A stretch of DNA of 64,000 nucleotides from Monoplex corrugatus (Eukaryota > Mollusca > Gastropoda > Littorinimorpha > Ranellidae), in contig JAPXFY010000018.1 in the NCBI GenBank assembly GCA_030674185.1, positions 48,912,737-48,976,736 of the forward strand. The letters are read 5' to 3'. Made by a program: the position numbers and the translations under genes. Shown in pieces: positions 34,584 to 44,814 of the stretch (its first letter is position 1; each line of letters starts with the position of its first letter). The notes beneath the pieces are model-generated. The model had not been told where the DNA came from. It did not search any database and saw only the letters and a program-made list of their open reading frames with translations.

Positions 34584-37463
34584 TCAGTCTATTTTTTTAA
34601 ATAACATTTTGAATTCTGCGTCATCGTCCAGGAAATTTTTGAATTTGTTAATGCTGTTAGTAAATTTAATTTCAAAAGGAATTTTATTCCACAATTTAAC
34701 AATTCTGTTAGAAAAACAAAATGCTCTTGTGTTAGTATTTCTGTGTTTAACAAATATTTTACCTTCAGCATTCCTTGTTATACTAGCTTGTGGAAAGGAA
34801 AAAAAATGTTTCAACTGATAGCTTATCCATCCCATTCATTATTTTGTATACCTGTATTAAATCCCCCCTAACCCTCTTACCTTTCAGTGAATGAAGTTTT
34901 AAAAACTTAAGCCTTTCTTCATAACTCATATTTTTACACTCTATAAGCAACCTAGTTGCCCTTCTTTGTACATTTTCAATCATTTTTGACTGTCTTATCA
35001 AATACGGATTCCAAACAACACTTGCGTATTCCAAATGTGGTCTAACAAAAGCCTTATACAACATTAAAAATGTATGTTTATTCATGTACAAAAATGTTCT
35101 TTTGATAATTCCTATCATTTGGTTAGCCTTATTTGTTACTCTTTTAATGTGCAGGTCAAAAGATAATTCACTATCAAATGTAACTCCCAAGTCTTTCTCC
35201 GTTTCACACACACTAATTTTCTGTACATCATTTCCAATTTTCATGAAATACTCTCGTCTAATATTCTTCTTACCAACATGCATTACATGGCATTTTGAAA
35301 CATTAAAATATAAATTCCAAGTATCTGACCAGTTTTGTAGTATTAGCATGTCCTGTTGAATTAAATTAACATTGGCAACCTTGTCATATAGTTTTGTATC
35401 GTCAGCAAAAATTTTGCAAGTACAGTGCAGTGAATCAGGTAAGTCATTTATAAATACTGTAAACAAGATTGGACCCAGTACACTGCCCTGAGGGATCCCG
35501 CCTTTTACTTTTGTTTCTTCTGATTCAGCATTTCCTACCTTTACCCTCTGCTTTCGATCATACAAAAAATTTTGGATCCATTTGAGTGTATTTCCTGTAA
35601 TACCATAAGATGCTAATTTTATGAGCAGTCTTTCGTGAGGTACAGAATCAAAAGCTTTTCTAAAATCAAGATACACGATATCAAAGGGGTCCCCATTGTC
35701 CATCATATTGGTGAAATCCTCCATAACTTCTAATAACTGGGTTACACAGGATCTTTTCCCTCTAAATCCATGTTGACATTTTGCATAAAATTTATTACTT
35801 TCAAAGTGAGAAATGATACAATCTCTTACTAGTGATTCCAGTACTTTACAAACAATACAAGTTAAACTTACAGGTCTATAGTTCCCAGCGTCACTCCTAT
35901 TTCCATTCTTAAACAAGGCTTTAACATCGGCTGTTTTCCAATCCTTTGGTAACTCACCTGATTCTAAGGACTTATTAAATAATATACAAAGTGGCTTTGC
36001 AAGTTCTTTACTTACTTCCTTTAGTATCCTAGGGGATATCAAATCTGGTCCTTTAGCTTTATTCGGGTTTAGTTCCTGTAACTTTTTTTCTACCGCAGTT
36101 GGAGTAACTCTGATATCACATAATGATATACCATTTGACTTTGAATTTTCTATTAAATCTGGTAATGTACTGATATCTTCTGTTGTAAAAACGCTTGCAA
36201 AAAATTTATTTAAAACTTCAGCTTTGTCTTTATCTGTAACAACCAGTTTTCCAACATTGGTTTTTAAGGGGCTAATACCTGCATTAACTTTTGTCCTTTC
36301 TTGTACATATTTCCAAAATTTTTTCGGGTTACTTTTACTTTCCTTAGCAATATTTTTCTCATACTCTTTTCTGGTTTTCTTCAACAATTTGGCACATTCA
36401 TTTCTTACTGTTATATATCTATCATAATCACTACCTTTTTTGGTTCTCAAATATCTTTTATATGTATTATACTTCTTTTTAATTTTCCTCAGAGCCTTTT
36501 TATCTAACCATATAGGTCTGAAATGTTTATAATTACTAACTTTAACTTTTGGGACACATTCCTCAACACCATCATTTAACACTTTTTTTTTATCATACCC
36601 CAAGCACTCTCAACATCCATATTGACCAAGTCACTCCAATCTTCATCCTTCACAATATTATTAAGTTTTCTGTAATCACCCATATTAAAATCATACTTGT
36701 ATTTGTCTACTATAGGTGCATTATACATTCAGACATACAATTTGAATTTCAATACGTCGTGGTCACTTTTACCAACTGGTTGTAAGTGCTCTATATCTGA
36801 GATTAAGTTTTCTTCATTTACTAGTACCCAGTCATCCAGAGAAGGAATTTGTCCTTTCCTTCTTCGAGTAGGTTCTGATACCTTTTGAATTAAAAATGCA
36901 TCACGTACATTCTCAATTATTTTGTCACTTTTATCACCTCTCCACTCTCCATCCCAACCAACATTTGGAAAGTTAAAGTCACCAACAATAAAAATCTTAT
37001 CATACTTATTAAGTTTATCAGATTTTAAAACATCAAACAGCTTTTTGTCATTTTCTACTGTGCTTGTATTAGGACTTCGGTATATACATCCTAACAATAC
37101 TTCTTCACCATTAGTACCACTAAAAGAGCACCACACACTTTCTTCAAGGTCTTCATTATTTAACTCTTCACACTCTCTTGCATTCAACCTTTTTTCAGTA
37201 TATAATACAACTCCCCTTTGGGGATTTTTTGACACAAACATATCAAAATTAGGAAAAGAATATTGATTCTCAATAAAATCTCTCACATTCTTCGGCTTGA
37301 TTTCTGTCAGCCCAATCACACTTGGTTTTAAATCATCTATGAGGGCCAAAAACTCATCTTTTTTGTTTAACAAACTATCAACATTTGAGTATACAACAAT
37401 GCACTCTTCCTGAGTTACATGTTCACTTCTATTTACATTATGTACATGATCTCCTTTGTCGGT
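34584..37463 (-). pseudogene. CR1-like ORF2: APE endonuclease and reverse transcriptase, disrupted
   Basis: The frame follows the ORF1 stop directly. EN motifs: NVDSLLNK, GLTEIKPKN, LLGCIYRSPN, IVGDFNFPNVGW, SDHDVLKFKL. An in-frame TGA follows at 36731-36729, then MYNAPIVDKYKYDFNMGDYR in the same frame. A 9-A run (36591-36583) shifts into the 606-codon RT frame with NYRPVSLTCIVCKVLE, YLDFRKAFDSVPH, GIPQGSVLGPILF and FADDTKLYD. An 8-nt run at 34806-34799 shifts again into SFPQASITRNAEGKIFVKHR, ending at 34584. All catalytic boxes are present. Confidence 0.85.
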
Positions 37464-38415
37464 TCAATATGTAGCTTTCTCCCTCCCACTTCCTGTTGGC
37501 CCTTTCCCACCCTCTGCTCCTCTTGGCCTGGAACTCACAGTCACAATCTGTCCATTCCTGATTACTATGTTCTGTTCGCCCTCATCCCTTCTTCTAATCA
37601 GTTCTTCTCTCAGCTCTTTGTACTTTTGCCTCTGTTTGGGAGTGTAGTCATGGTTGACAGATTTTTTTTGTCAGATCTGTCACTCCGGCATTCAGCTCAG
37701 GAGACTTTCTCACTACTTCTTTCTTCTTTTCCTCATTTGTCATGATTACCTTCAACATCCTGGGCCTATTTCCTCCCACCTTTCCCAGTCTGACAGGCTC
37801 TTTCACATCATTGTCTTCTATCTTTGTCAGTTTTCCCAGAAATGTTTTGGCAGCCTTCAAGTCGTCTTTCTTCCTATCCTCTGCACTTTCTGCAGAGCTC
37901 TCTCTAACACCCACTATGATCACATTCATCTTTCTTTTTTCTTTCTCTTCTCTCTCCTCCATCGCCTCCTCAACTTTCTTACTCACTGCCTCATCGATTT
38001 TTTTGTCCAAACTTTCTCCTCCTAGCCCTTGCTCTAGATCCTTCACCTGTTTGGTCAGATCATAAACCATTTGCAATAGTTTGTCTAGGCGGACATCGGA
38101 ACGCGATTGTATATCCTGACTGTCCATGCATTTAAGGCAAACATACTGCACATTCGGGCAGTTCAGTGTATCATACATTTCGTCCTTCATCTGGGCACAC
38201 TTCTGGTGTGTCCACTGTTTACAGACGAAACACTCAAGGTCTCTAGGTCCCTCGCTAGGGGTGTCACACACCGTACATTGCCATGTACCTAATTCCTCTA
38301 TTTTGCTCTTTCCTCTTTGCCCTGGTGTCATATTATACATGATACATGTATTTACATGACCACAAAACAATATGATGTCATTATTTGGTGACTGAAAATG
38401 CCAAAGATTTTGCAT
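37464..38415 (-). pseudogene. CR1-like ORF1: PHD-like zinc finger and coiled coil, one frameshift
   Basis: ATG at 38415, with a second Met at 38331 (MTPGQRGKS) that may be the true start. The finger has the pattern C-x2-C ... C-x2-C-x4-H-x2-C ... C-x2-C (WQCTVC, LECFVCKQWTHQKC, YVCLKC). Next comes a long acidic/basic coiled coil (LDKLLQMVYDLTKQVKDLEQ). Within an 8-A run (37669-37662) the frame breaks; the other frame continues SVNHDYTPKQRQKYKELREE to TGA at 37466-37464. In CR1-type elements ORF1 is thought to bind the RNA. Confidence 0.75.
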
Positions 38416-38549
38416 ATTCTACATGAAAAAAATCATTATTGTTTGAAAAGAGTATGAAAACATATTTGATTTGCTTTGGAATACCTTCAGATCCTAAATG
38501 TTTAATCAATCTTTCTTGTTTCGGCTTCCATTACAGATCATTAAAACAT

Positions 38550-38554
38550 ACGCG

Positions 38555-38648
<94 letters not shown>
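38550..38648. repeat. (CA)n tract upstream of the CR1-like ORF1
   Basis: Pure CA, about 90 bp. Confidence 0.95.
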
Positions 38649-38651
<3 letters not shown>

Positions 38652-38659
38652 CAGCTAAA

Positions 38660-39390
38660 CAAAGATACAAATAACAAACTTGTACAAAAAAGACAAAGTT
38701 ATTACATAAAAACTAAATAACCAAACAGGATAAAAATACCAAACATGTACAAAACCAAGTCGTGACTTACAAACTGAAGGATAAATCCTTAAACAAAAAC
38801 ACAATATCAAACTTGTACAAAAAGATCTACAAACAACAAATGTGTACAAAATCTTCAGTTGTGACACACAGAAACTAGATTATTAAACAAATATGCAAAT
38901 AAAAACATACAAAATCATGTTATAAACAAACAGTTTAACAAATATACAAATAAAAAAAATGTACAAAATTATCAAGCTGTAACAAACTGAACAGTTTAAC
39001 AAATATGCAAACAAAAATCATGTACAAAATCATGTTGTGACGCAGAATCTAAATTCCTGTTTTTAGCAAACTTGTACAAAACCACATAGTGACACACATA
39101 CTAAATCCCTAAACAAAGACACAAATAACATGTTTTTATGCATATAAAATCTAAAGCTGTGGCATACAAACTCAACAGGGTAGATACAAAGATAAAACCG
39201 CAAATTTGTTCAATACAACATTGTGACACACAAACATAAAACAAAGACACAAACTAACTTGTGACAACAAAGGTGGCAAACATAAAACAAAGACTCACCA
39301 AGTTGTGACACACAAACATAAATCATAAAACAAAGACACAAACCAACATGTGACAAACATAAACCATAAATTAGACACAAACCAACTTGT
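38660..39390. repeat. Degenerate A/C-rich satellite next to the CR1-like element
   Basis: Repeating motifs CTTGTACAAAAA, TGTGACACACA, CTAAATCCCTAAACAAA and GACACAAATAAC at a spacing of about 60-80 bp, shortening to about 40 bp after 39220. No ORF. Confidence 0.6.
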
Positions 39391-39470
39391 GAGGAGAGCT
39401 CATGCGCGGAAAGTGATAGATCGAAAAAATTGTGCAGCCACATAAACTTTAAACTTTGCTAAACTTACCG

Positions 39471-39640
39471 ATTCTGTGACACAATGCGGTTTGCTAGAAG
39501 CTGACTGAAGACACCAGGATTGTTTAGAAACTGTGCATATTGACACAGGGAAGGTTTGAAGGTTTATACTGAACATTGAAAATTTCACCAGGCCCACTCT
39601 GATAATCCAATATGGCGAAGGCCGTGAAGGAAACATTTGT
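39471..39640 (-). promoter_or_regulatory. Possible minus-strand first exon with YY1-like motif
   Basis: On the minus strand, CGCCATATTGG (YY1-like) at about 39618-39608 is followed by 140 bp without TEs and a strong donor (GAATCG|GTAAGTTT). The next minus-strand gene is QNG1, whose coding exon 1 is preceded by an acceptor-like site, so this could be its distant 5' UTR exon. No transcript evidence is available. Confidence 0.2.
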
Positions 39641-39884
39641 TTGTGTACATTGTTTTATACCAACTTACCCTGCATAAACGATAATATCATGTTGAAAATG
39701 TCTTGCCTTTACATACTATTTGTGATATCCTGTCTGGCGAACTTGCATCCCACTGGATCTCCCAAATTTACTTCTACACAAAGATTTATAGACCTCAGTG
39801 AAAGGTCGCGTTCATCGCCAGCGGCAGCAAACTTGCACTTGCAAATTTTTAATCATGCTTTACTGAAGCAAGTGATAAAACCTA

Positions 39885-40916
39885 GATGAGGGCTCTGCCC
39901 CTGCTTCCTTTTCCTTTTCCAAAGCGGTGGAATGGCTGGCATCGCACCTGCCCAGAGCCGTGTCGACTGCACAGGAGGCCAAGGCTCCCTGCCCTTCCGC
40001 AGCAGAGCTCGCCTTGGGTGCCCTTCCTCTCTCAGCCCCAGCCTCCTTTTTCCTGAAAGAGTCAGGCATGTTGGCTGCCTCTGTGAGGAGGGCCCAAAGC
40101 AAGGTGAGGGGCACGGAGGCACAAGACATCCTTCCAGACTCTGTGCCTGCCTTCCCTGAAGCCCTGGCTTGCGGGAAATTTCTGAAGCCAAAGAAGCTCC
40201 CTTTCAACAGGAAGGTCTTCATGGCCCATGAGGCCATTCCAGAATCGCCACTCTCCCTCTCACAGGAGGACCTCCTATTAGTGCAGGAGAGGTCTCGGAC
40301 CCAGCAGCAGCAAATCTCCCTCTCGGAGTGCTGCCTGGCTGACTGGGAGGAGACTGCAAGGAGGGGTCTGGAGGTGATCTCAGTGAGGGACTCCTCCTTG
40401 GGGGGTCTGGTGTCCGCTCTTAAGGACCCAGACTACGAGTCTTTTTCTCTCTGTCAGTCGCCTGACTCTCCCGCAATTGTGGCTTTCATCCAGTCCATGG
40501 CAGAAGGCCTCAAGTACTCGGTCGGTGCCTTTGCCAGACTGCACCTCAATTCAATCCTGGCGAGGCGGGATGCTGTCCTCTTAGCATCTTCGGTCACCCG
40601 CTCTTCATCCGCCAGGGCTTCTTTGAGAGCTGTGCCACATAGGTCTGGTTCCCTCTTAGGGAACCACGTGCAGGCCACTATCAAGAGTCTGGCAGAAATC
40701 AGGAGGGACTTCGCCCTTCACTCTGGTCCCTCTCGCCCTGCGGCAAAGCGCCCTGCTCCAGCTGCTCCCCCTTCCCAGGGGCCTCCACAGACAAAGTTTC
40801 GTGCCTCCTTCAGGCCAAAAGGGGCTAGGGCGAGGCAACATCACAAGGGCTGGTCAGATTCCCGATCTGCGGTCCAAAAGCTGGCCTTTCTCAGCCGGCT
40901 CACCCCCAATGACTAA
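39885..40916 (+). CDS. DIRS-like gag-type ORF
   Basis: Open from 39879 (stop at 39876-39878); first Met at 39927. Ser/Ala/Pro-rich protein without zinc knuckles, with an internal QSPDSPAIVAFIQSMAEGLK segment and a basic Pro-rich tail (KRPAPAAPPSQGPPQ) before the stop at 40916. The RT follows immediately. Assignment as gag rests on position and composition; the sequence family itself is not recognised. Confidence 0.6.
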   Translation, partial: DEGSAPASFSFSKAVEWLASHLPRAVSTAQEAKAPCPSAAELALGALPLSAPASFFLKESGMLAASVRRAQSKVRGTEAQDILPDSVPAFPEALACGKFLKPKKLPFNRKVFMAHEAIPESPLSLSQEDLLLVQERSRTQQQQISLSECCLADWEETARRGLEVISVRDSSLGGLVSALKDPDYESFSLCQSPDSPAIVAFIQSMAEGLKYSVGAFARLHLNSILARRDAVLLASSVTRSSSARASLRAVPHRSGSLLGNHVQATIKSLAEIRRDFALHSGPSRPAAKRPAPAAPPSQGPPQTKFRASFRPKGARARQHHKGWSDSRSAVQKLAFLSRLTPND

Positions 40917-40919
40917 CCC

Positions 40920-42660
40920 CCGGCCTGAGGCCATCACCCCCCCACAGGCGATCCTGTGGGCAATCTGTCCCGACACATAGACGCTTGGGAAAGGCTGCCC
41001 GCAAGCCAGTGGGCCCTGCGGGTGATCCAACAAAGGCCCACTCATACCCTTTCCTTCTGTTTTTGCACTTCCTCGGGATCGCTTGGCCTCGCAGGCCATG
41101 GATCAGGAAGTTCTTTCGCTGTTAGCAGGGCAAGGGGGCCACGGAGGAGGTTTTTTCCCGTTCATCTCCGGGATTTTATGGCCGCATCTTTGTGGTCCCC
41201 AAAGCTTCTGGGGGTTGGAGACCCATCCTGGATCTCTCTCCTCTGAACAAGTTCCTCCCGGTCCTCCACTTTGGGATGGAAACCCCTACGACGATCCGCA
41301 ATGCCTTGCACCCGGACGACTGGGGGATATCCATCGATCTGAGGAACGCGAATTTCCACCTCCTTATTCACCCAAGGGACAGAAAGTACCTCCGATTCGT
41401 TTGGAGGAACCGAATCTTCCAGTTCAGGGCTCTTCTCTTTGGTATGGCACCAGCCTCTTGCTTGTTCGCGAAGGTGGCTTGGGAGCTGTGCATGCACGTT
41501 CGGGAGAGGGGTATCCGCCACAAGGCCTATCTCGACAATTGGCTTCTCCTGCCTCCTCCAGGGCTCTGTGTGCACAACAAGCTCTCCAAGTTCTGCAACT
41601 CTGTCAAGATCTGAGGTCTGTTTGCAACAAGGAGAAGTCGGAACTCACTCCGTCACAACGGGTCCAGTTCCTGGGCATGTCCATCGACACAACCAGGTGA
41701 CTGGTGTCCCCAACTCCCCAGTGCATACTACACCTTCAGGACCTGTTAGCTCACCTGCTCTCTCAGTCTCAGGCACTGGCCAGAAAGCTGGCTTCCCTTC
41801 TGGGTCTTATGGAGTCGTTGGCCCCCCTGGTGCCACTGGGTCGACTCCTCAAACGGCAGTTCCAACGCGGATTTCGGAGGCGTTGGTCTCAGACTTCTCA
41901 GTCATGGGACCTTCCAGTTCCTCTGGGTCCTTGGTTTCAATCCTCAGTGATCAAATGGCACTCCCGGTCCTGACTAGCCCAGGGAGTCCCTATCACACAC
42001 ACCCCCTCATCAGGAGGACTTGTTCACGGATGCGTCCAACTCCGGGTGGGGGGCCCACATGGGCCCGCTGACAGCAGTGACTCAATGGTCAGAAGAAATG
42101 AATTCCTGTCACATCAACATGCTGAAACTGGAGGCAGTTTTTCAAGCCCTCAGAGAGTTTCTATCCTTTCTGAAGGAAAAACATGTTCTCATCAACACGG
42201 ACAACACTACCGTGGCTTGTTACGTCAACAAGCAAGGGGGCACCCGCTCCCATTCCTTGTCTGGGAGAGCGGAACAGCTTCTCCTCTGGTGCGAGGAACA
42301 GTCCATTCGGATCTCGGCAAAGCATGTCCCGGGAAAGATCAACATACTTGCAGACTCCCTCAGCAGATCCCACATGATTCTTCCCTCAGAATGGACACTG
42401 GTCCATGCAGTTCTGGAGCCAGTGTGGGCAGCATGGTTCAAACCACAAGTGGACCTGTTTGCCACCAGGTTCAACCACCGCCTTCTTCTGTATGTTTCTC
42501 CAGTCCTGTATCCAGCGGCTTGGGCTGTGGATGCTCTGCCCATTCCATGGTCAAACCTGAGGGGCTATGCCTTCCCTCCGTTCCCCATACTGGGAAAAGT
42601 TCTGCGGAAGGCGAGGGAAGACTCAGCCACGATGATTCTCGTGGCACCTTGATGGCCGGC
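40920..42660 (+). pseudogene. DIRS-like RT, RNase H and MT-like region, frameshifted
   Basis: RT: VGNLSRHIDAWERL, then a shift at a G run near 41131, IFVVPKASGGWRPILDLSPL, ISIDLRNANFHLLIHP, LLFGMAPASCLF and AYLDNWLLL, where the usual YLDD box reads YLDN. A second shift near 41600 leads to LTPSQRVQFLGMSIDTT and a stop. RNase H: FTDASNSGWGAHMG, LKLEAVFQAL, INTDNTTVACYVNKQGG, HVPGKINILADSLSR. The following VDLFATRFN ... YAFPPFPILGKVLRKA resembles the methyltransferase-like segment of DIRS elements. Stop at 42652. Confidence 0.8.
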
Positions 42661-42689
42661 CTAAGCATGGTTCCCGGAACTGCTGCACC

Positions 42690-43614
42690 TGTCCCATGTG
42701 CCTCCGATAAAACTCACTGTCACAGGATGGTCCCTAATTCAACCAAGGTCAGGTATTCTAATTGCACAGCAATCCAGATGTTATAAACCTTCACGCCTGG
42801 CTGTTGTGCGGGACTCGATGTCTACATTAGGCTTGTCCCTGGTGGTGATCGGTCTTGTGGCGCAAGCTCACAGACCGGGCACTGTCCTTCCTTTGCGGAT
42901 GACTCTCTCCTGCGGATATTGTCAGAGGGGCTTCTCTTCAAGAAGCCTGAAACCCCTGCCGCACCCCGGCGTGGAATCTCTTTCCCGTCCTCTCCTCCCT
43001 GAGACTTCCACCTTACGAGCCCATCAGGGAGTGTTCTCTCAAGTTCCTCTCATTCAAGACGGCTTTTCTCGTTTCTCTGGCGTTGGGGAGGTGCTGTAGT
43101 GAAGTGCACGCTCTTAGTGGACTCCCCAGGGATGTAGCTTTCGAACCTGATGGCTCAATGTCTCTCCGCCTCCTCCTGGAATTCTTGGCCAAGAACCAGT
43201 CGCCAGGTTCTCCTTCTCCGACTATCTCCATTCATCCTCTGATGTCTATCCTTGCTCTGGATGATGAGGACCACATGCTTTGCCCTGTACGCACCCTGCG
43301 AGTGTATAGAAAGCGGACAAAATCTTCTCGCCAGAAGCGGTGCTTCCTGTTTCTCTCTTACAACGAAGGACATTAGACGCGCATCAATCTCTCGATGGCT
43401 GAGTAATCAAGGCTGCGTATGCAAGGCCGGGCTCAAATTTGGCTGTCTTCTCCCCGAGGCCCCGTGAGATTAGAGGATGGGCTTTTGTCACTGGCAATCG
43501 CTCACAATGCCTGCCTCCAGAGTGTCCTGGATGCCACATATTGGCGTTCCCCGGGCACATTCATTCTCTTCTACTTGCATGACGTCTCCCGTCTGCACAA
43601 CGATGGATCCAGGG
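42690..43614 (+). pseudogene. DIRS-like tyrosine recombinase, frameshifted
   Basis: Pieces in different frames: GWSLIQPRSGILIAQQSR, SGLPRDVAFEPDG, MLCPVRTLRVYRKRT, DIRRASISRWLSNQG, and the end VLDATYWRSPGTFILFYLHD. The usual H-x-x-R motif seems to read R-E-I-R near 43465, and the presumed catalytic Tyr is in FYLHD. The recombinase would integrate circular DNA intermediates; this copy is inactive. Confidence 0.65.
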
Positions 43615-43641
43615 GTAAGCTACCATGTACTACACCCCTGG
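43615..43641 (+). repeat. 27-bp copy of the local 46-bp satellite at a retroelement junction
   Basis: Exactly matches the segment of the satellite at 55628-56300 that contains ACCATGTACTACACCCCTGG. It lies precisely between the DIRS recombinase end and the LINE RT start. Confidence 0.8.
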
Positions 43642-44405
43642 ACTACGCTGATGACCTGGCTGTTCTCGTAGACCACCTAAAGGATGCAACATCTCTCTTT
43701 CACAATATCGAAAGAACAGCAATTGAGATTGGGCTCCACCTCAATACGAACAAAACAGAGTTCATCTGCCTGAATCAAGACGCATCAGAAGGTATGACTA
43801 TGAGAAGTCTCAATGGAGATGCAATCAAACAAGTTCAAGACTTTAAATACCTTGGCTGCTACATTGACTCCACAGAACTAGACATCAATACCAGACTCAG
43901 AAATGCCTGGGGTGCTCTAAATCAACTGGACAAAATCTGGAAATCCAATCTTCCAGACAACCTGAAAAGGAACTTCTTCCGAGCAGCAGTAGAGTCCGTT
44001 CTTACGTATGGCTCAATCTCTTGGACCCTAACAACGACATTGGAGACGAAGATTGATGGAGCATACACACGAATGCTACGTGCAGCCCTGAATAAATTCT
44101 GGAGAGAACATCCAACAAACAAAGAGTTTTATGGTAAGATCCCACCAATCAGTAAATCAATACGTCGACAAAGACTGCGTTTCGCGGGACACTGCTGGCG
44201 TAGCAAAGAAGAACTGGTAGGAGATGTTCTACTATGGAGACCAAGTCACGGCAAACAAAGACCAGGACCTCCAAAGAAGACCTTCATCGACCACCTGATC
44301 GATGATATAGGCTGTCAGTATGATGAACTACCTACTACAATGACTGACAGAGAGGGATGGAGGAAACGTGTCATGGATAGCCGAGCAAGCTTGACATTGA
44401 ACTGA
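43642..44405 (+). pseudogene. LINE reverse transcriptase C-terminal fragment (different clade)
   Basis: Starts at the RT catalytic box (DYADDLAVLVDHLKDATSLF), continues with GLHLNTNKTEFICLN, VQDFKYLGCYIDST, FFRAAVESVLTYGSISWTL, LDINTRLRNAWGALNQLDKI and a C-terminal RQRLRFAGHCWRSKEELVGD ... TDREGWRKRVMDS, with a stop at 44405. The style is that of invertebrate RTE-like endonuclease-reverse transcriptases. It is in frame with the end of the DIRS recombinase, giving a 328-codon chimeric ORF (43419-44405). Family A repeat begins right after the stop. Confidence 0.75.
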
Positions 44406-44814
44406 ACTGAAAGCCCAACTGACTGCGTAGGCCATATCAGGGCTATAACCGTTTCAAAACATACAAAACCTCAATAGAAAAAAAAATTAAGCACACACAT
44501 CAATGCACTCGTGCACACAATCCAAGGACATGCCCCCACCACTGTCCACTCCGTCCAACCTATCGCACAGGGGAGATTTTAAAAACACACCTGAATATAA
44601 ATATAAGCATACAGAAGGACATCAGAACATATATAGTCATGGCTACGAAATGGTGTCTAAAAAGTGTGACACATAAGCAACAAAATGAAACATCTGTCTA
44701 TGGAAAATTATTGTGCAAACCAAACAGGACAAAAACCATGACAAATAATCCAACTTGCAAGTCAATCGGACATTTATCACTCCTGTAAACAGAGATAATA
44801 TGATGTTCCTTTGT

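Larger units (their letters stand above)
34440..38420 (-). mobile_element. Near full-length CR1-like LINE (ORF1 with PHD-like finger, ORF2 with EN and RT)
   Basis: Read on the minus strand: ORF1 (38415-37464), then ORF2 with an APE-type endonuclease (37463-36732) and reverse transcriptase (to 34584), a short 3' UTR, and a (CTA)n tail at about 34462-34446. The ORF1 zinc finger and the EN-RT order are CR1-clade traits. Coding capacity is interrupted by one stop and three homopolymer-length shifts. The 5' limit is uncertain; a (CA)n tract at 38550-38648 lies just upstream. Confidence 0.85.
39885..43614 (+). mobile_element. DIRS-like tyrosine-recombinase retrotransposon, degenerate
   Basis: Order: gag-like ORF, RT, RNase H, methyltransferase-like segment, tyrosine recombinase. 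This is DIRS superfamily organisation. The element is more GC-rich than its flanks and carries several frameshifts and stops in the RT and YR regions. No obvious terminal or split direct repeats were recognised. The 5' end lacks an ATG and looks truncated near 39885. The 3' end joins satellite-like sequence at 43615. Confidence 0.8.

Noticed and set aside
41083..42071. Overlapping 205-210-codon plus frames as separate genes
   Set aside because: They are alternate-frame readings and frameshifted pieces of the DIRS RT region.
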